From contig CAVOUB010000008.1 in assembly GCA_963699495.1 (NCBI GenBank), positions 124,001 through 188,000 of the forward strand: 64,000 nt of DNA, read 5' to 3'. This document shows positions 1-11,750 of the stretch, piece by piece. Each line of letters begins with the position of its first letter. Position 1 is the first letter of the stretch. The DNA comes from JAIBJN01 sp963699495. Lineage in GTDB: Bacteria; Actinomycetota; Thermoleophilia; Gaiellales; Gaiellaceae. The position numbers and the translations under genes were made by a program. The notes beneath the pieces were generated by a model that saw only the letters and a list, made by a program, of their open reading frames with translations, was not told where the DNA came from and searched no databases.

Positions 1-1
1 C

Positions 2-3000
2 GCCGAGGTCGAGGTCTCCATCCGCCGTGGTTCCGGCAACTACTGGGACGGCTCCGGCTTCACGAGCGGCAGCGAGGTCTGGAACGACGCGACACTCGCG
101 GCCGGCAACTGGTCGTACGGCCTCGACTCCTCCGACTTTCCGGGGGACGGCAACTACACCGTGCGCGTCCGCGCCCGGGACGACGTCGCCAACACCGAGA
201 CCGCCTCGAGCCTCACCTTCGAGCTGGACGCGACGGCGCCGTCCTCCACGATCGCCTTCCCGGCCGCGGCCGGCACGTACAACGTCGCCGGCTGGGACGC
301 CGGCTGCACGGCTCCGGGCCTCTGCGGCACCTACTTCGACGGCACCTCCGGCGTCGCCGACGTCGAGGTCTCCATCCGCCAGGGCTCCGGCGACTACTGG
401 GACGGCTCCGGCTTCACGAGCGCGACCGAGGTCTGGAACGACGCCGACCTCGCCGCCGGAAGCTGGACGTACGACTTCGCTGCCACCGGCTTCCCCGCCG
501 ACGGCGACTACACCGTCCGCGTCCGGGCGCACGACGTCGCCGGCAACACCGAGGGCGCCTCCAGCCGGACCTTCACCTTCGACTCGACCGAGCCCGAGAC
601 GTCGATCGACTCGACCATGGCCGACCCGACGAACTCGACTTCGGCGAGCTTCGACTTCTCCTCGGATGAGCCCGGCTCGACCTTCGAGTGCGCCATCGAC
701 GGCGGAGCCTGGGGCGCCTGCACCAGCCCGAAGAGCTACGCCGGCCTCCTCGACGGCGGCCACAGCTTCGAGGTGCGCGCCACCGACGTGGCCGGCAACA
801 CGGACGGCAACCCGGCGAGCTTCAGCTGGACGATCGACACTGTCGCTCCCTCCTCGACGGCGAGCTTCCCCGCGGCCTCGGGCAGCTACACGGCCGCCGA
901 GTGGGACGCCGGCTGCACGCCCGCCGGCCTGTGCGGTACCTACTCGGACTCCGGCAGCGGCGTGGTCGACGTCGAGGTCTCCATCCGCCGCGGCAGCGGC
1001 AACTACTGGAACGGCTCCGGGTTCGCGAGCGCGTCCGAGGTCTGGAACGACGCGACGTTCGCGGCCGGCGACTGGACGTACGACTTCGACTCCTCCGACT
1101 TCCCCGCCGACGGCAGCTACACGGTGCGACTGCGCGCGCGCGACGATGCGGGCAACATCGAGGGCGCCTCGACGCGGACGTTCACCTACGACGCGACCCT
1201 GCCTGCCTCCACGACGAGCTTCCCGGCCTCCGCCGGGCAGTACAACGCCTCCGGCTGGGCCGCGGGCTGCGCCCCCGACGGCCTCTGCGGGACGTACTCC
1301 GACGCCACCTCCGGCGTCGCCGAGGTCGAGGTCTCCATCCGCCGCGGCTCGGGCAACTACTGGGACGGCTCCGGCTTCTCCAGCGGCACGGAAGTCTGGA
1401 ACGACGCAACGCTCGCGGCCGGCAACTGGACGTACGCGTTCGCCTCCTCCAGCTTCCCCGCCGACGGCTCCTACACGGTGCGCGTCCGCGCGACCGACGT
1501 CGCCGGCAACATCGAGACCCCCTCCAGCCGGACCTTCACCTACGACACGACGGCGCCGCAGACCACCATCGACTCCAACCCGACCGACCCGACGAGCGCC
1601 ACCTCGGCGAGCCTTCGACTTCTCCTCCAGCGAAGGAAGCTCCACCTTCGAGTGCCGCCTCGACGGCGGCACCTGGGGCGCCTGCACCAGCCCCAAGAGC
1701 TACACCAGCACTCTCAGACGGCAGCCACACCTTCGACGTGCGCGCCACCGACCCGGCCGGAAACACCGACGGCTCCCCCGCCTCCTACACCTGGCTCGTG
1801 GATACCGCAGCTCCTTCCTCCACCCTGACCTTCCCCGCCGCCAGCGGCGAGCTACAACATCGCCGGCTGGAACGCCGGCTGCCCGACCAGCGGCATCTGC
1901 GGCACCTACGCCGACGGATCCGGCTCCGGCGTCGCCGAGGTCGAGGTCTCCATCCGCCGGGCTCCGGCAACTACTGGGACGGCTCCGGCTTCACGAGCGC
2001 GTCCGAGGTCTGGAACGACGCAACGCTCGCCGCCGGCAACTGGACGTACGCGTTCGACTCCTCGGACTTCCCGGCCGACGGCTCCTACACGGTGCGGGTG
2101 CGCGCCACCGACGACGTCGGCAACACCGAGACCCCCTCGAGCCGTAGCTTCGAGTACGACACGACCGACCCGAGCGCGCTCTTCGCCTTCCCGGCCGCGG
2201 GCGGCGAGTACAACGTCGCCGGCTGGAACGCCGGCTGCGCCACCGTCGGCTTCTGCGGGCCCCAGTCCGACTCCGGCACGGGCGTCGCCGCGGTCGAGGT
2301 CTCCGTCAAGCGGGTCTCCGACGATCTCTACTGGGACGGGGACTCCTTCGACGCGGGCGGCGAGACGTACTTCACTGCGAACCTCGCAGGCGGCAACTGG
2401 TCGTACGCGTTCCCCGCGGCCAGCTTCCCCGCCGACGGACAGTACGTCGTCCATGTCCGCGCAACCGACGACGCCGGCAACGCCGAGGCCGGCCCGTCCC
2501 GCACGTTCCGCATCGACAACACCGACCCGAGCGCCGTCTTCACGTTCCCGGCCGCGGGCACGCCCTACTCGACCTCCGGCTGGAACGCCGGCTGCGCGAC
2601 GAGCGGCCTCTGCGGGACGCACTCCGACGCGGGCTCCGGCGTGGCGCAGGTCGAGGTCAGCCTGAAGCGCGTCGCCAGCGATCTCTACTGGGACGGTGAC
2701 TCCTTCGACGCGGGCGGCGAGACGTACTTCACTGCGAACCTCGCAGGCGGCAACTGGTCGTACGCGTTCCCGGCCGCCAACTTCCCCGCCGACGGCGGCT
2801 ACACGCTGCACGTCCGCGCGACCGACGACGCCGGCAACATCGAGACCCCCTCCAGCCGGACCTTCACCTACGACACGACGGCGCCGCAGACAACTATCGA
2901 CTCGAACCCGGCCGACCCGACGAGCTCCACCTCGGCGAGCTTCGACTTCTCCTCCAGCGAAGGAAGCTCCAGCTTCGAGTGCCGCCTGGACGGCGGCACC

Positions 3001-6000
3001 TGGGGCGCCTGCACCAGCCCCAAGAGCTACACCGCACTCTCAGACGGCAGCCACACCTTCGACGTGCGCGCCACCGACCCGGCCGGAAACACCGACGGCT
3101 CCCCCGCCTCCTACACCTGGCTCGTGGATACCGCAGCTCCTTCCTCCACCCTGGCCTTCCCCGCCGCCAGCGGCGAGTACAACGTCGCCGGCTGGAACGC
3201 CGGCTGCCCGACCAGCGGCATGTGCGGCACCTACGCCGACGGATCCGGCTCCGGCGTCGACGAGGTCCGCGTCTCAGTGCGGCGCGTCTCCACAGGCCTG
3301 TACTGGAACGGCGCAGCCTTCTCCTCGGCCGGCGAGAACTTCCTGAACACGTCGCTCTCCGGCGGCGACTGGACGCGCGCGTTCCCCGCCTCGAACTTCC
3401 CTGGCGACGGCGACTACACGGTGCGCGTCTTCGCGACCGACGAGGTCGGCAACGCTGAGACGCCCTCGAGCCGCACCTTCAGCTTCGACGCCACCGCTCC
3501 GACCGGCTCGTTGACCGCGCCTGCCGACGGCGCCGCGCTGCGCGGCACCTCCGTCACCGTCTCGTCCGACTCGGCCGACGCCGGCTCCGGCGTCGCCTCG
3601 GCCGAGTTCGAGCGGCGACCCGCGGGCGGCGGAGCCTGGACGACGATCGGCACCGACGCGAGCGCTCCCTACTCCGTCAGCTGGAACACGACCTCGCTCG
3701 CCGACGGCGACTACGACCTGCGCGTCGTGACCACGGACGCGGCCGGGAACACCTTCACGTCGGCCGTACGCACGGTCACCGTGGACAACACGGCCCCGAG
3801 CTCGGCCACGCTGGACGCGCTTCCGGGCGCGATCCGGAACGGGCAGCAGCTGACCGGCTCCGGCTCGGATGCAACCTCCGGCGTCGAGTCGCTCTCCTAT
3901 CTCTACTGCGCCGGTGCCTCCTGCACCCCGTCCACCCCGATCGGCTCCAGCACCACGGGCCCCGACTACAGCTTCACCTGGTCGAGCCAGCCCGCCGACG
4001 GCGACGTCCGCGTCCTGGTGCGCGTGACCGACCGCGCCGGCAACACGCTCGACTCAGCGATCCAGGACGTGGAGATCGACAACACCAACCCGACCGGCTC
4101 GCTCACCGCCCCGGCCGACGCGGCGGTGCTCGGAGGCAGCGTCGCGGTCTCGTCCGACTCGGCCGACGCCGGCTCGGGCGTCGCCTCGACCGAGTTCGAG
4201 CGGCGGCCCGCGGGCGGCGGCGCCTGGACGACGATCGGCACCGACGCGAGCGCTCCCTACTCCGTCAGCTGGAACACGACCTCGCTCGCCGACGGCGACT
4301 ACGACCTGCGCGTCGTGACCACGGACGCGGCCGGGAACACCTTCACGTCGGCCGTACGCACGGTCACGGTGGACAACGCTGCGCCGACCGTCTCCATCAC
4401 GGCGCCGACCGGCTTCGTCAACGCCGGCGCCGCCGATCCCTTCACCGTGACCGCCACGACGCCCGACGGGGACGTCCTGAACGTCGAGCTCTTCAGTTGC
4501 TCGAACGCGAGCGCGAACTGCTCCGGCGGCTCGTGGGTCTCGCTGGGCGTCGACCCGAGCGCTCCGTACTCGGCCTCGTGGGCGATCGCCCCCGACGGCA
4601 ACCGCGCGCTGCGCGCCGTGGCCACCGACGCGGCCGGGAACACCGGCGCGGACGTGGTCAACGTGACCGTCGATCGCACGAACCCGACCGGATCGCTCAC
4701 CGCTCCCGCCGACGGCTCCTTCGTCACGGCCACCCTCGCAGTCTCCTCCGACTCGGCCGACGCCGGCTCCGGCGTCGCCTCGGCCGAGTTCGAGCGGCGG
4801 CCCGCGGGCGGCGGAGCCTGGACGACGATCGGCACCGACGCGAGCGCTCCCTACTCCGTCAGCTGGAACACGACCTCGCTCGCCGACGGCGACTACGACC
4901 TGCGCGTCGTGACCACGGACGCGGCCGGGAACACCTTCACGTCGGCCGTACGCACGGTCACCGTGGACAACTCGGCGCCCTCGGCCCCCGTCGTGACGCT
5001 TTCCGAGTCGAGCCCGTTCGCCCACGTGGCCGGCACGGAGATCTTCGTCAACACCGACGAGACCGGCACGTACGGACGTCGACGCGACCAGCTCCGACGC
5101 GCACTCCGGCATCGACAAGGTTCGCTTCCCCGGCCCGACGGACGACTCTTCGAGCCCGTACCAGGCCTCCTACGGCTTCGCCGACCTCTCGGGCGTCCAG
5201 GCCGTGACCGCCTTCAACGGCGTCGGCCTGACCGCCTCGAGCCCGTTCACCGTCACCCCGGACACGGCCGAGCCCACCGGCGGCTCCGTCGACTACCCGG
5301 ACGGCTACGACGCCGACGGCGACGTGACCATCACCGTCGACGCCGGCACCGACTCGCTCTCGGGCGTGGCGGCCGCATCGGCCGTCCTCGAGCGGCGAAC
5401 CGCGCCGCTCTCCGACGGCGCCTGTGACCCGTTCGCCGGCGGCTGGAGCACGGTGACGAGCCCGAACACCGTCGCCTCCGGTCTCTGTGCCCAGTATCGC
5501 TACCGGGTCTCCGACCGCGTCGGCAACGAAGCCGTGTACACCTCCTCCAACGTCGTCAAGGTCGACCTCGTCAACCCGGCCGCGCCGGTGCTCACGCTGG
5601 ACGAGTCGACCCCGTACGCCTATGTCGTCGGCACCGAGATCTTCGTCAACACGAACCAGTCGGGCTCCTTCGACGTCGAGGCCGCCGCCTCCGACGCCGT
5701 CTCGGGCATCGACAAGGTCGCCTTCCCCGGCGGGATCGACGACACGTCTGCTCCGTACGCGGCCACCTACGACTTCGACGACCTCAGCGGCACCGAGACC
5801 GTCACCGCCTACGACCGCGCCGGCAACACGGCTTCCTCGGACTTCGACGTCACCGACGACGTCTCCGCGCCGTCCACGACCGACGACACGGCCTCCATCG
5901 GCTCGGCCTGGCAGACCGCACCCGTGACGATCACCCTGACCCCGACGGACGCGCGCTCGGGCGTCGCCAGGACGTACTACACGACCGACGGCAGCGTGCC

Positions 6001-9000
6001 GACGACGAGCTCCGACGAGGGCACGTCCATCGACCTCACCGCCGACGGCGTCTACGTGATCCGCTACTTCTCGGTGGACAACGTCGGCAACGCCGAGCCC
6101 GTCCGCACGGCCTTCGCCACCATCCGGATCGACCAGACCGATCCGGGCGCGCCCGCGATCACGCTCTCCGAGTCGAGCCCGTACGCGTACGTGAGCGGCA
6201 GCGAGATCTTCGTCAACACGGCCCAGACCGGCACCTACGACGTCTCGGCGACCAGCTCGGACGCCGGCTCGGGCATCGACAAGATCGTCTTCCCGGGCGC
6301 CGTCGAGGACTCGACGAGCCCGTACTCCACGACCTACGACCTCGACGACCTGTCCGGCTCGCAGACCGTCACGGCGCACGACGCCGCGGGCAACACGGCG
6401 AGCGACACGTTCACGGTCACGCCAGACACGGCCGCCCCGGCCGGCGGCTCGGTCGACTACCCCGACGGGTACGACGTCGACGGGACCGTCACGATCACCG
6501 TGGACGCGGGCACCGACGCCCTTTCCGGCGTGGCAGGTTCGTCGGGCGTCCTCGAGCGGCGCACCTCCGTCCTCACCGGCGGGGTCTGCGCCCCGTTCGT
6601 CGGCGGCTGGAGCGCGGTCACGAGCCCCGACACGGTCGCGACCGGCACCTGCGCCATCTACCGCTACCGCGTCTCCGACCGCGTCGGCAACGAGGCGATC
6701 TACACGCTCCCCACCAGCACGGTGAAGGTCGACCTCGTCGCGCCGCAGACCACCATCGACGCCGCCCCGAGCGATCCGAGCTCCGATCCCTCCCCGTCCT
6801 TCCAGTTCTCCTCGAGCGAGCCCGCCTCGACGTTCGAGTGCCGCCTCGACGGCGGCGCCTGGGCCGCCTGCACGAGCCCGAGGAGCTACGCGAGCCTGGC
6901 CGACGGCAGCCACACCTTCCAGGTGCGGGCGACCGACGCGGCAGGCTTGACCGACGCGACCCCAGCCTCCCACACCTGGACGGTGGACACCGCAGCGCCG
7001 AACACGACTCTCGACACCGTCCCGGTCGACCCGTCGAACGACGACGCGCCGAGCTTCGGGTTCTCCGCGAGCGAGCCCGGCGCCGGGTTCGAGTGCCGTC
7101 TCGACGGCGGCGCCTGGACGGCCTGCTCGAGCCCCGAGACCGTCGGGCTCCTCGCCGACGGCAGCCATGTGTTCCAGGTGCGCGCCACCGACGCCGCCGG
7201 CAATGTCGACGCCACCCCGGCCTCCTACACGTGGACGGTCGACACGGTGGCGCCGGACTCGTCCTTCTCCGTCGTCCCGGCCGACCCGACCAACGATACG
7301 ACCCCGACCTTCGAGTTCTCGGCCAACGAGGGCGGCTCGAGCTTCCAGTGCCGCCTCGATGCAGGCGCCTGGGGCCCCTGCTCCAGCCCGGCGACGATCG
7401 GCCCGCTCGCCGACGGCAGCCACACCTTCGACGTCCGCGCGACCGACGCGGCCGGCAACCAGGAGACCGTGCCCGAGTCCTACACCTGGCTCGTGGACGC
7501 CGGCGCGCCGTCCGTCGCCATCGCGCAGCCGGCCGGCTTCGTGAACGCCTCCGACGCCGACCCGTACACGGTGCGGGCGACGACCCCTGACGGCGACGTC
7601 ACCGGCGTCGAGCTCTTCAGCTGCTCCGACGCGAGCGTCAACTGCTCCGGCGGCTCCTGGATCTCGCTCGGCACCGACGCGACGGCGCCGTACGAGGCCT
7701 CCTGGCCCGTGGACGCCGACGGCAACCGCGCGCTGCGCGCCGTCGCCACCGACTCGGCCTCCAACACCGGCGTGGCGGTCGTCAACGTGACGATCGACCG
7801 CACCGTCCCGGCGACCACGATCGACTCCGCTCCCTCCGACCCGAGCTCCAGCGCCAACGCGACCTTCGCCTTCAGCTCGAGCGAAGGCGGCGCGAGCTTC
7901 GAGTGCCGCCTCGACGCAGGCGGCTGGAGCGCCTGCTCGAGCCCCCAGAGCTACACCGGGCTGGCCGAGGGCAATCACACCTTCCACGTGCGCGCGACCG
8001 ACGCGGCCGGCAACGTCGACCCGGCCCCCGCAACCTTCGCCTGGACGGTCGACACGATCGCTCCGCAGACGACGATCGACGTGGCGCCGAGCGATCCGAG
8101 CGGAAGCTCCGCCCCGACCTTCGAGTTCTCCTCGAGCGAGGGCGGCTCGACGTTCCAGTGCCGGCTCGACGGCGGTGCCTGGGGCGCGTGCTCCAGCCCG
8201 CAGGGCTACACCGGCCTGGCCGACGGCAGCCACACCTTCCAGGTGCGCGCCAGCGACGCCGCGGGCAACGTCGACGCCACCCCCGCCTCGCACACGTGGA
8301 CGATCGACGCCACGCCCCCCGGCGGCGGCCTCGCCGACCCCGGTCAGTTCCTGCGCGGCACGGTCACCCTGACGGCCTCCCCGAGCGACTCCGGCGCGGG
8401 CGTCCAGAGCGTCGACTTCCAGGTCTCGCCGGCCGACGCCGACTCGTGGACGTCGATCGGCGTCGACACGACCAACCCGTACAGCCTCGGCTGGAACACG
8501 ACCGGCGTGGCCGACGGCCTCTACGACCTCCGCGTCCTCGTCACCGACAACGTCGGCAACTCCAGCCCGTCCGCGGTCGTCGAGGACCGCCGCGTCGACA
8601 ACACGGCACCGGCCGCGACGATGAACGACCCGGGCGCCTACCTCCGCGGCACCGTCTCGCTCACGGCGAACGCGACCGATGCGGGCTCGGGCGTCGCGAC
8701 CGTCGCCTTCCAGCGCTCCCCCGCCGGCGCGGGCACGTGGACATCCGTCCCGGCTTCCTGGAACACCACGAGCGTCTCCGACGGCCTCTACGACCTGCGC
8801 GTCATCGTCTCCGACAACGCCGGCAACTCGACCACCTCCGCCCCGGTCGCCAACCGCCGGGTCGACAACACGAAGCCGAGCCTCACGTCCTCGACGCCGC
8901 TCGACGGCTCCACGATCGCAGCGGCGGGCTCGCTGCAGGTCGTCGCGAGCGAAGACGTCGCCGCCCTCGTCGGCGCCCAGATCGACGGGTCCGCCGCGCC

Positions 9001-10420
9001 GGCGCCGAGCATCTCCGGCGGCACGGCCACCTACACGCAGGCTTTCTCGACCGGCCCGCACCTGCTCGCAGGCGAGCTCGAGGATCTCGCCGGCAACCGG
9101 CAGCCGATCCGGGTCCACTTCACGGTCTGGTCGGGGGTCGCGGCGGATTACCCGTACGTCGAGAAGAACTCCGAGTCCGCGACGAGCATGTCCCTGCGCT
9201 CGACCAGCGACACGACCACCCTGACCGTTCCGGCCGGCGCCTGGACGGGCGCCCCGGCCGGCGACTGGCTCGTGCTCCGCGTCGACCCGCAGCCCGCCTC
9301 GGGTGCCTCCGGCGGCTTCCAGCCGGCCAGCGAGGTGCTCGACGTGACCGCCTACTGGGCCCTGGCCGGCTCCTCCGTGACGTCCTTCTCGCTCCCGCTC
9401 GCGATCGAAGTCGACAACACACAGGCCCACGTCATCCCGGCCGTCCTCGAGAGCGGCGCCTGGCGTCCGCTCGCCCAGATCCCCGGCAGCTCGCTGCCCG
9501 CCTCCTGGAGCGACGGCTTCGAGTACGACGGCACCAACGTGCGGATCCTCACCCGCCACCTGTCCGTCTTCACGCTCCTCGAGGACGCGCAGCCTCCGAC
9601 GGTGCCGGGCAGCTTCAAGGGCACCGTCTCGGGCAAGAACTTCTCGCTCTCGTGGACGGCGGCGAGCGACAACTCCGGCCTCGTCTCCGCCTACCGGGTC
9701 TACGCCAACGGCGCGCTCGTGAAGACGGTCGACGGCTCCGCGCGCACCGCCCCGATGGGCAAGTTCAAGCTGACCGACAAGCGCTCGTTCCAGGTCGCAG
9801 CAGTGGACGAGGCCGGCAACGTGGGCCCGAAGACCGGCTCGCTCAAGGTCGTCCCGAAGGTCGCGAAGCTGACCCTCGCCGCTGCGAAGAAGGCGCTGAA
9901 GAAGCGCGGGTTCAAGACCGGCAAGATCAAGTACAAGACCTCGTCGAGCGTCCCCAAGGGCAAGGTCATCGCGGGCGCCGTGAGCGGGCTCAGGCCCGCC
10001 GGGTCGAAGATCGGGCTGAACGTCTCCAAGGGCAAGAGCGCCTCCAGCCGGCCCGTGCCTTCGACCACGCCGACCACGCCCACCACGCCCACGCCCACAC
10101 CCGCGCCCGTCCCGGCGAGCACGCCTCCACCGCCCACCACCACCCCCGCCACCCCGCCGGCCACGACCACGGTCGAGGAGTCGACGGAGCACCAGCGCGG
10201 ACGCGTCCTCCCGTTCGCCGGCCCCAGGATCGTCGGCCTGTCCGACCTTCGCCGGGAGCTCGGCATCGGCCTCCTGGCCGCCGCCTTCTCGATCGCGATC
10301 GCCGCAGGCCTTCGCGCCCGGCGCCCCGCCGAGACCGACGCGCCGGCTGCCGGCGACCAGATGCTCCTCTGGGACCAGCGGATCATCCTGGCGATCCGCC
10401 GCTTCCTCCGACTCTCCTAG
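2..10420 (+). CDS. Giant Ig-like repeat surface protein with PASTA domain and C-terminal membrane anchor (5' end outside window; frameshifted)
   Basis: Probable cell-surface adhesin or structural protein; the precise ligand is unknown. The visible part is about 3,470 codons of tandem Ig-like modules. One type (about 110 aa) has YNVAGWNAGC, GLCGTY, VEVSIRRGSGNYWDG and SYTVRVRATD. A second (about 85 aa) has FDFSSSEG, FECRLDGGTW and SHTFDVRATD. A third has ADAGSGVAS and WTTIGTDAS. Near the end come an FN3-like module (about 9594-9840), a PASTA-like domain (about 9855-10035, starting VAKLTLAAAKKAL), a Pro/Thr-rich stalk (about 10048-10185) and one hydrophobic segment (about 10258-10311), then a short basic tail. 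The reading frame changes near 1612, 1706, 1851, 1960 and 5073. At each point a neighbouring repeat copy lacks the extra or missing base, so I treat these as indel errors in one gene. The start lies upstream of the window. Its stop shares CTAG with the convergent transporter gene. Confidence 0.85.
3561..4971 (+). repeat. Three near-identical 229-bp coding repeats
   Basis: Copies lie at 3561-3789, 4149-4377 and 4743-4971. Each is 229 bp and nearly identical at DNA level, including synonymous positions. Each encodes the module beginning around SSDSADAGSGVAS and ending RTVTVDN. Such DNA identity, compared with the more diverged neighbouring modules, suggests recent duplication or gene conversion inside the gene. 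A second duplicated block, about 1520-1850 versus 2850-3170, coincides with the indel cluster, which fits misassembly between repeats. Confidence 0.85.
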
Positions 10421-11163
10421 TCGAGGAGGGCGGTCACGGCGATCGTGACCGAGACGACCAGGAGGGCGGTCCCGATCAGGCGCCGCAGCGTTCGCTCGTC
10501 GAAACGGCCCGTGGAGCGCGCACCGAGCCAGGCGCCCGGGATCGCCCCGGCCAGGCTCACCGCCAGCAGCACCCACTCCACCTCAGAGCGGATCAGGTGA
10601 CCGGCGAACCCGGCCGTCCCCAGGAAGAACCCGACCACGAGGTTCGTCCCCACGGCGGTGTGGGCCGGGAGGCCGACGCTCCGGATGAGCGCCGGCATGC
10701 GCAGGGTTCCGAGGATCAGTCCGACGGCGCCCCCCAGGAGCCCGATCAGGCCGCCTGAGACCGTGGCCGCCAGGCGAGGCCGGTGCGAGTCGGGCGCTGC
10801 GCGCAGCTCGAAGAGGAGGTCGAGACCGCTCCAGGCGAGCACGACCGCGATCCCCCCGAGCAGAAGCCGGTCGGGCACGGCGTGCCCGAAGTAGGCGCCG
10901 ACGAACGCGCCGAGGATCGAGGGCGGAGCCATCCACGCGACGATGCGCCAGCTGACCCGACCGGCGCGCGCGTGCGTGAGCCCGCCGGTCAGCGCCGCGA
11001 CGGCGCTCACCGCGATGTTCGTGCCGGCCGCGGCGGCCGCGTTCCCCGACGCGAGCAGAACCGCGGGAAGGCGCAGGCTGCCGAGCACGAGTCCGACCAT
11101 CGAGCCGAGGAAGCCCGCGACGAACGCGCCTGCGAAGGCTACTGCGAGCTCCCAGGCCTCCAC
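10417..11163 (-). CDS. TauE/SafE (TSUP) family membrane permease
   Basis: Predicted exporter or permease of small organosulfur or sulfite-like anions by family; the actual substrate cannot be read from sequence. The 248-aa product is almost entirely hydrophobic, with about eight membrane segments in two related halves. Each half carries the family-type Gly-rich stretch: FLGSMVGLVLGSLRLPA near residue 20 and LIGLLGGAVGLILGTLRMPA in the middle, followed by AVGTNLVVGF. I chose a GTG start at 11163, giving MEAWELAVAF, which overlaps the end of the adenosyltransferase gene by 25 nt and suggests translational coupling. Its stop codon overlaps that of the giant surface-protein gene in a shared CTAG. 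Confidence 0.85.
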   Translation of the reverse strand: MEAWELAVAFAGAFVAGFLGSMVGLVLGSLRLPAVLLASGNAAAAAGTNIAVSAVAALTGGLTHARAGRVSWRIVAWMAPPSILGAFVGAYFGHAVPDRLLLGGIAVVLAWSGLDLLFELRAAPDSHRPRLAATVSGGLIGLLGGAVGLILGTLRMPALIRSVGLPAHTAVGTNLVVGFFLGTAGFAGHLIRSEVEWVLLAVSLAGAIPGAWLGARSTGRFDERTLRRLIGTALLVVSVTIAVTALLD

Positions 11164-11720
11164 AGCGGCTCCTGGGAACCGGCGTTGGCGGCCCGGGCGA
11201 GAATGAACAGGAGGTCGGAGAGGCGGTTCAGGTACGCGAGCGCAGCCGGGTTGGCGCCCTGTGCCTCCGCGAGCGCGACCGAGCGGCGCTCCGCTCGCCG
11301 GCACACCGCCCGCGCGACGTGCAGGCGCGACGCGGCCTCGGTCCCGCCCGGAAGCACGAAGCTCTTCAGCGGCGCCAGCCGCTCGTTCACGAGGTCGCAG
11401 AGCTCCTCGAGGCGCTCCACCTGCCCCGGCGTGACCCGCAGCCGCTCGCGCCGGTCGTCCTCGAGCGGGACGGAGAGATCGGCGCCGAGGTCGAAGAGGT
11501 CGTTCTGGATCTGCTCGAGCCAGGGACGGAACTCGTCGGGCAGCTCGCCGGAGAGCGCGAACCCGAGAACCGAGTTGAGCTCGTCCACCGTCCCGTACGC
11601 CTCGATGCGGAGATCGGTCTTCGGGACGCGGCTTCCCTCGCCGAGACTCGTCTCCCCGGCGTCTCCGGCTCGAGTGTAGATCCGCGTCAGCCGTACGGGC
11701 TCGTCCCGGCTTCTCGCCAC
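11139..11720 (-). CDS. ATP:cob(I)alamin adenosyltransferase, PduO type
   Basis: Transfers the 5'-deoxyadenosyl group of ATP to cob(I)alamin to make adenosylcobalamin in the cytoplasm. The 193-aa length matches the PduO-type family. The N-terminal ATP-binding motif YTRAGDAGETSLGEG is present (about residues 15-29), as are YGTVDELNSVLG and the C-terminal helix with RRAERRSVAL and LNRLSDLLFILAR. The cofactor would serve methylmalonyl-CoA mutase, whose chaperone meaB lies at 43136-44128. It overlaps the TSUP permease gene and starts 31 nt after the lipoprotein gene's stop region, so the minus-strand run may be co-transcribed. Confidence 0.93.
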   Translation of the reverse strand: MARSRDEPVRLTRIYTRAGDAGETSLGEGSRVPKTDLRIEAYGTVDELNSVLGFALSGELPDEFRPWLEQIQNDLFDLGADLSVPLEDDRRERLRVTPGQVERLEELCDLVNERLAPLKSFVLPGGTEAASRLHVARAVCRRAERRSVALAEAQGANPAALAYLNRLSDLLFILARAANAGSQEPLWRPGSSQ

Positions 11721-11750
11721 GGCGGCGAGTATAGAGCCAGGGCTGTCGAG

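Noticed and set aside
1..10400. Regular direct repeats that could suggest a CRISPR array or tandem satellite
   Set aside because: The repeats are coding, 229-330 bp long, in frame, and encode Ig-like domains. No short repeats with unique spacers were seen.
5048..10576. A 1,842-aa open frame on the minus strand opposite the surface-protein gene
   Set aside because: It is a low-complexity Arg/Gly/Val-rich mirror of the repeat codons. The plus-strand frame has real domain motifs, so this is a shadow of GC-rich repeats.
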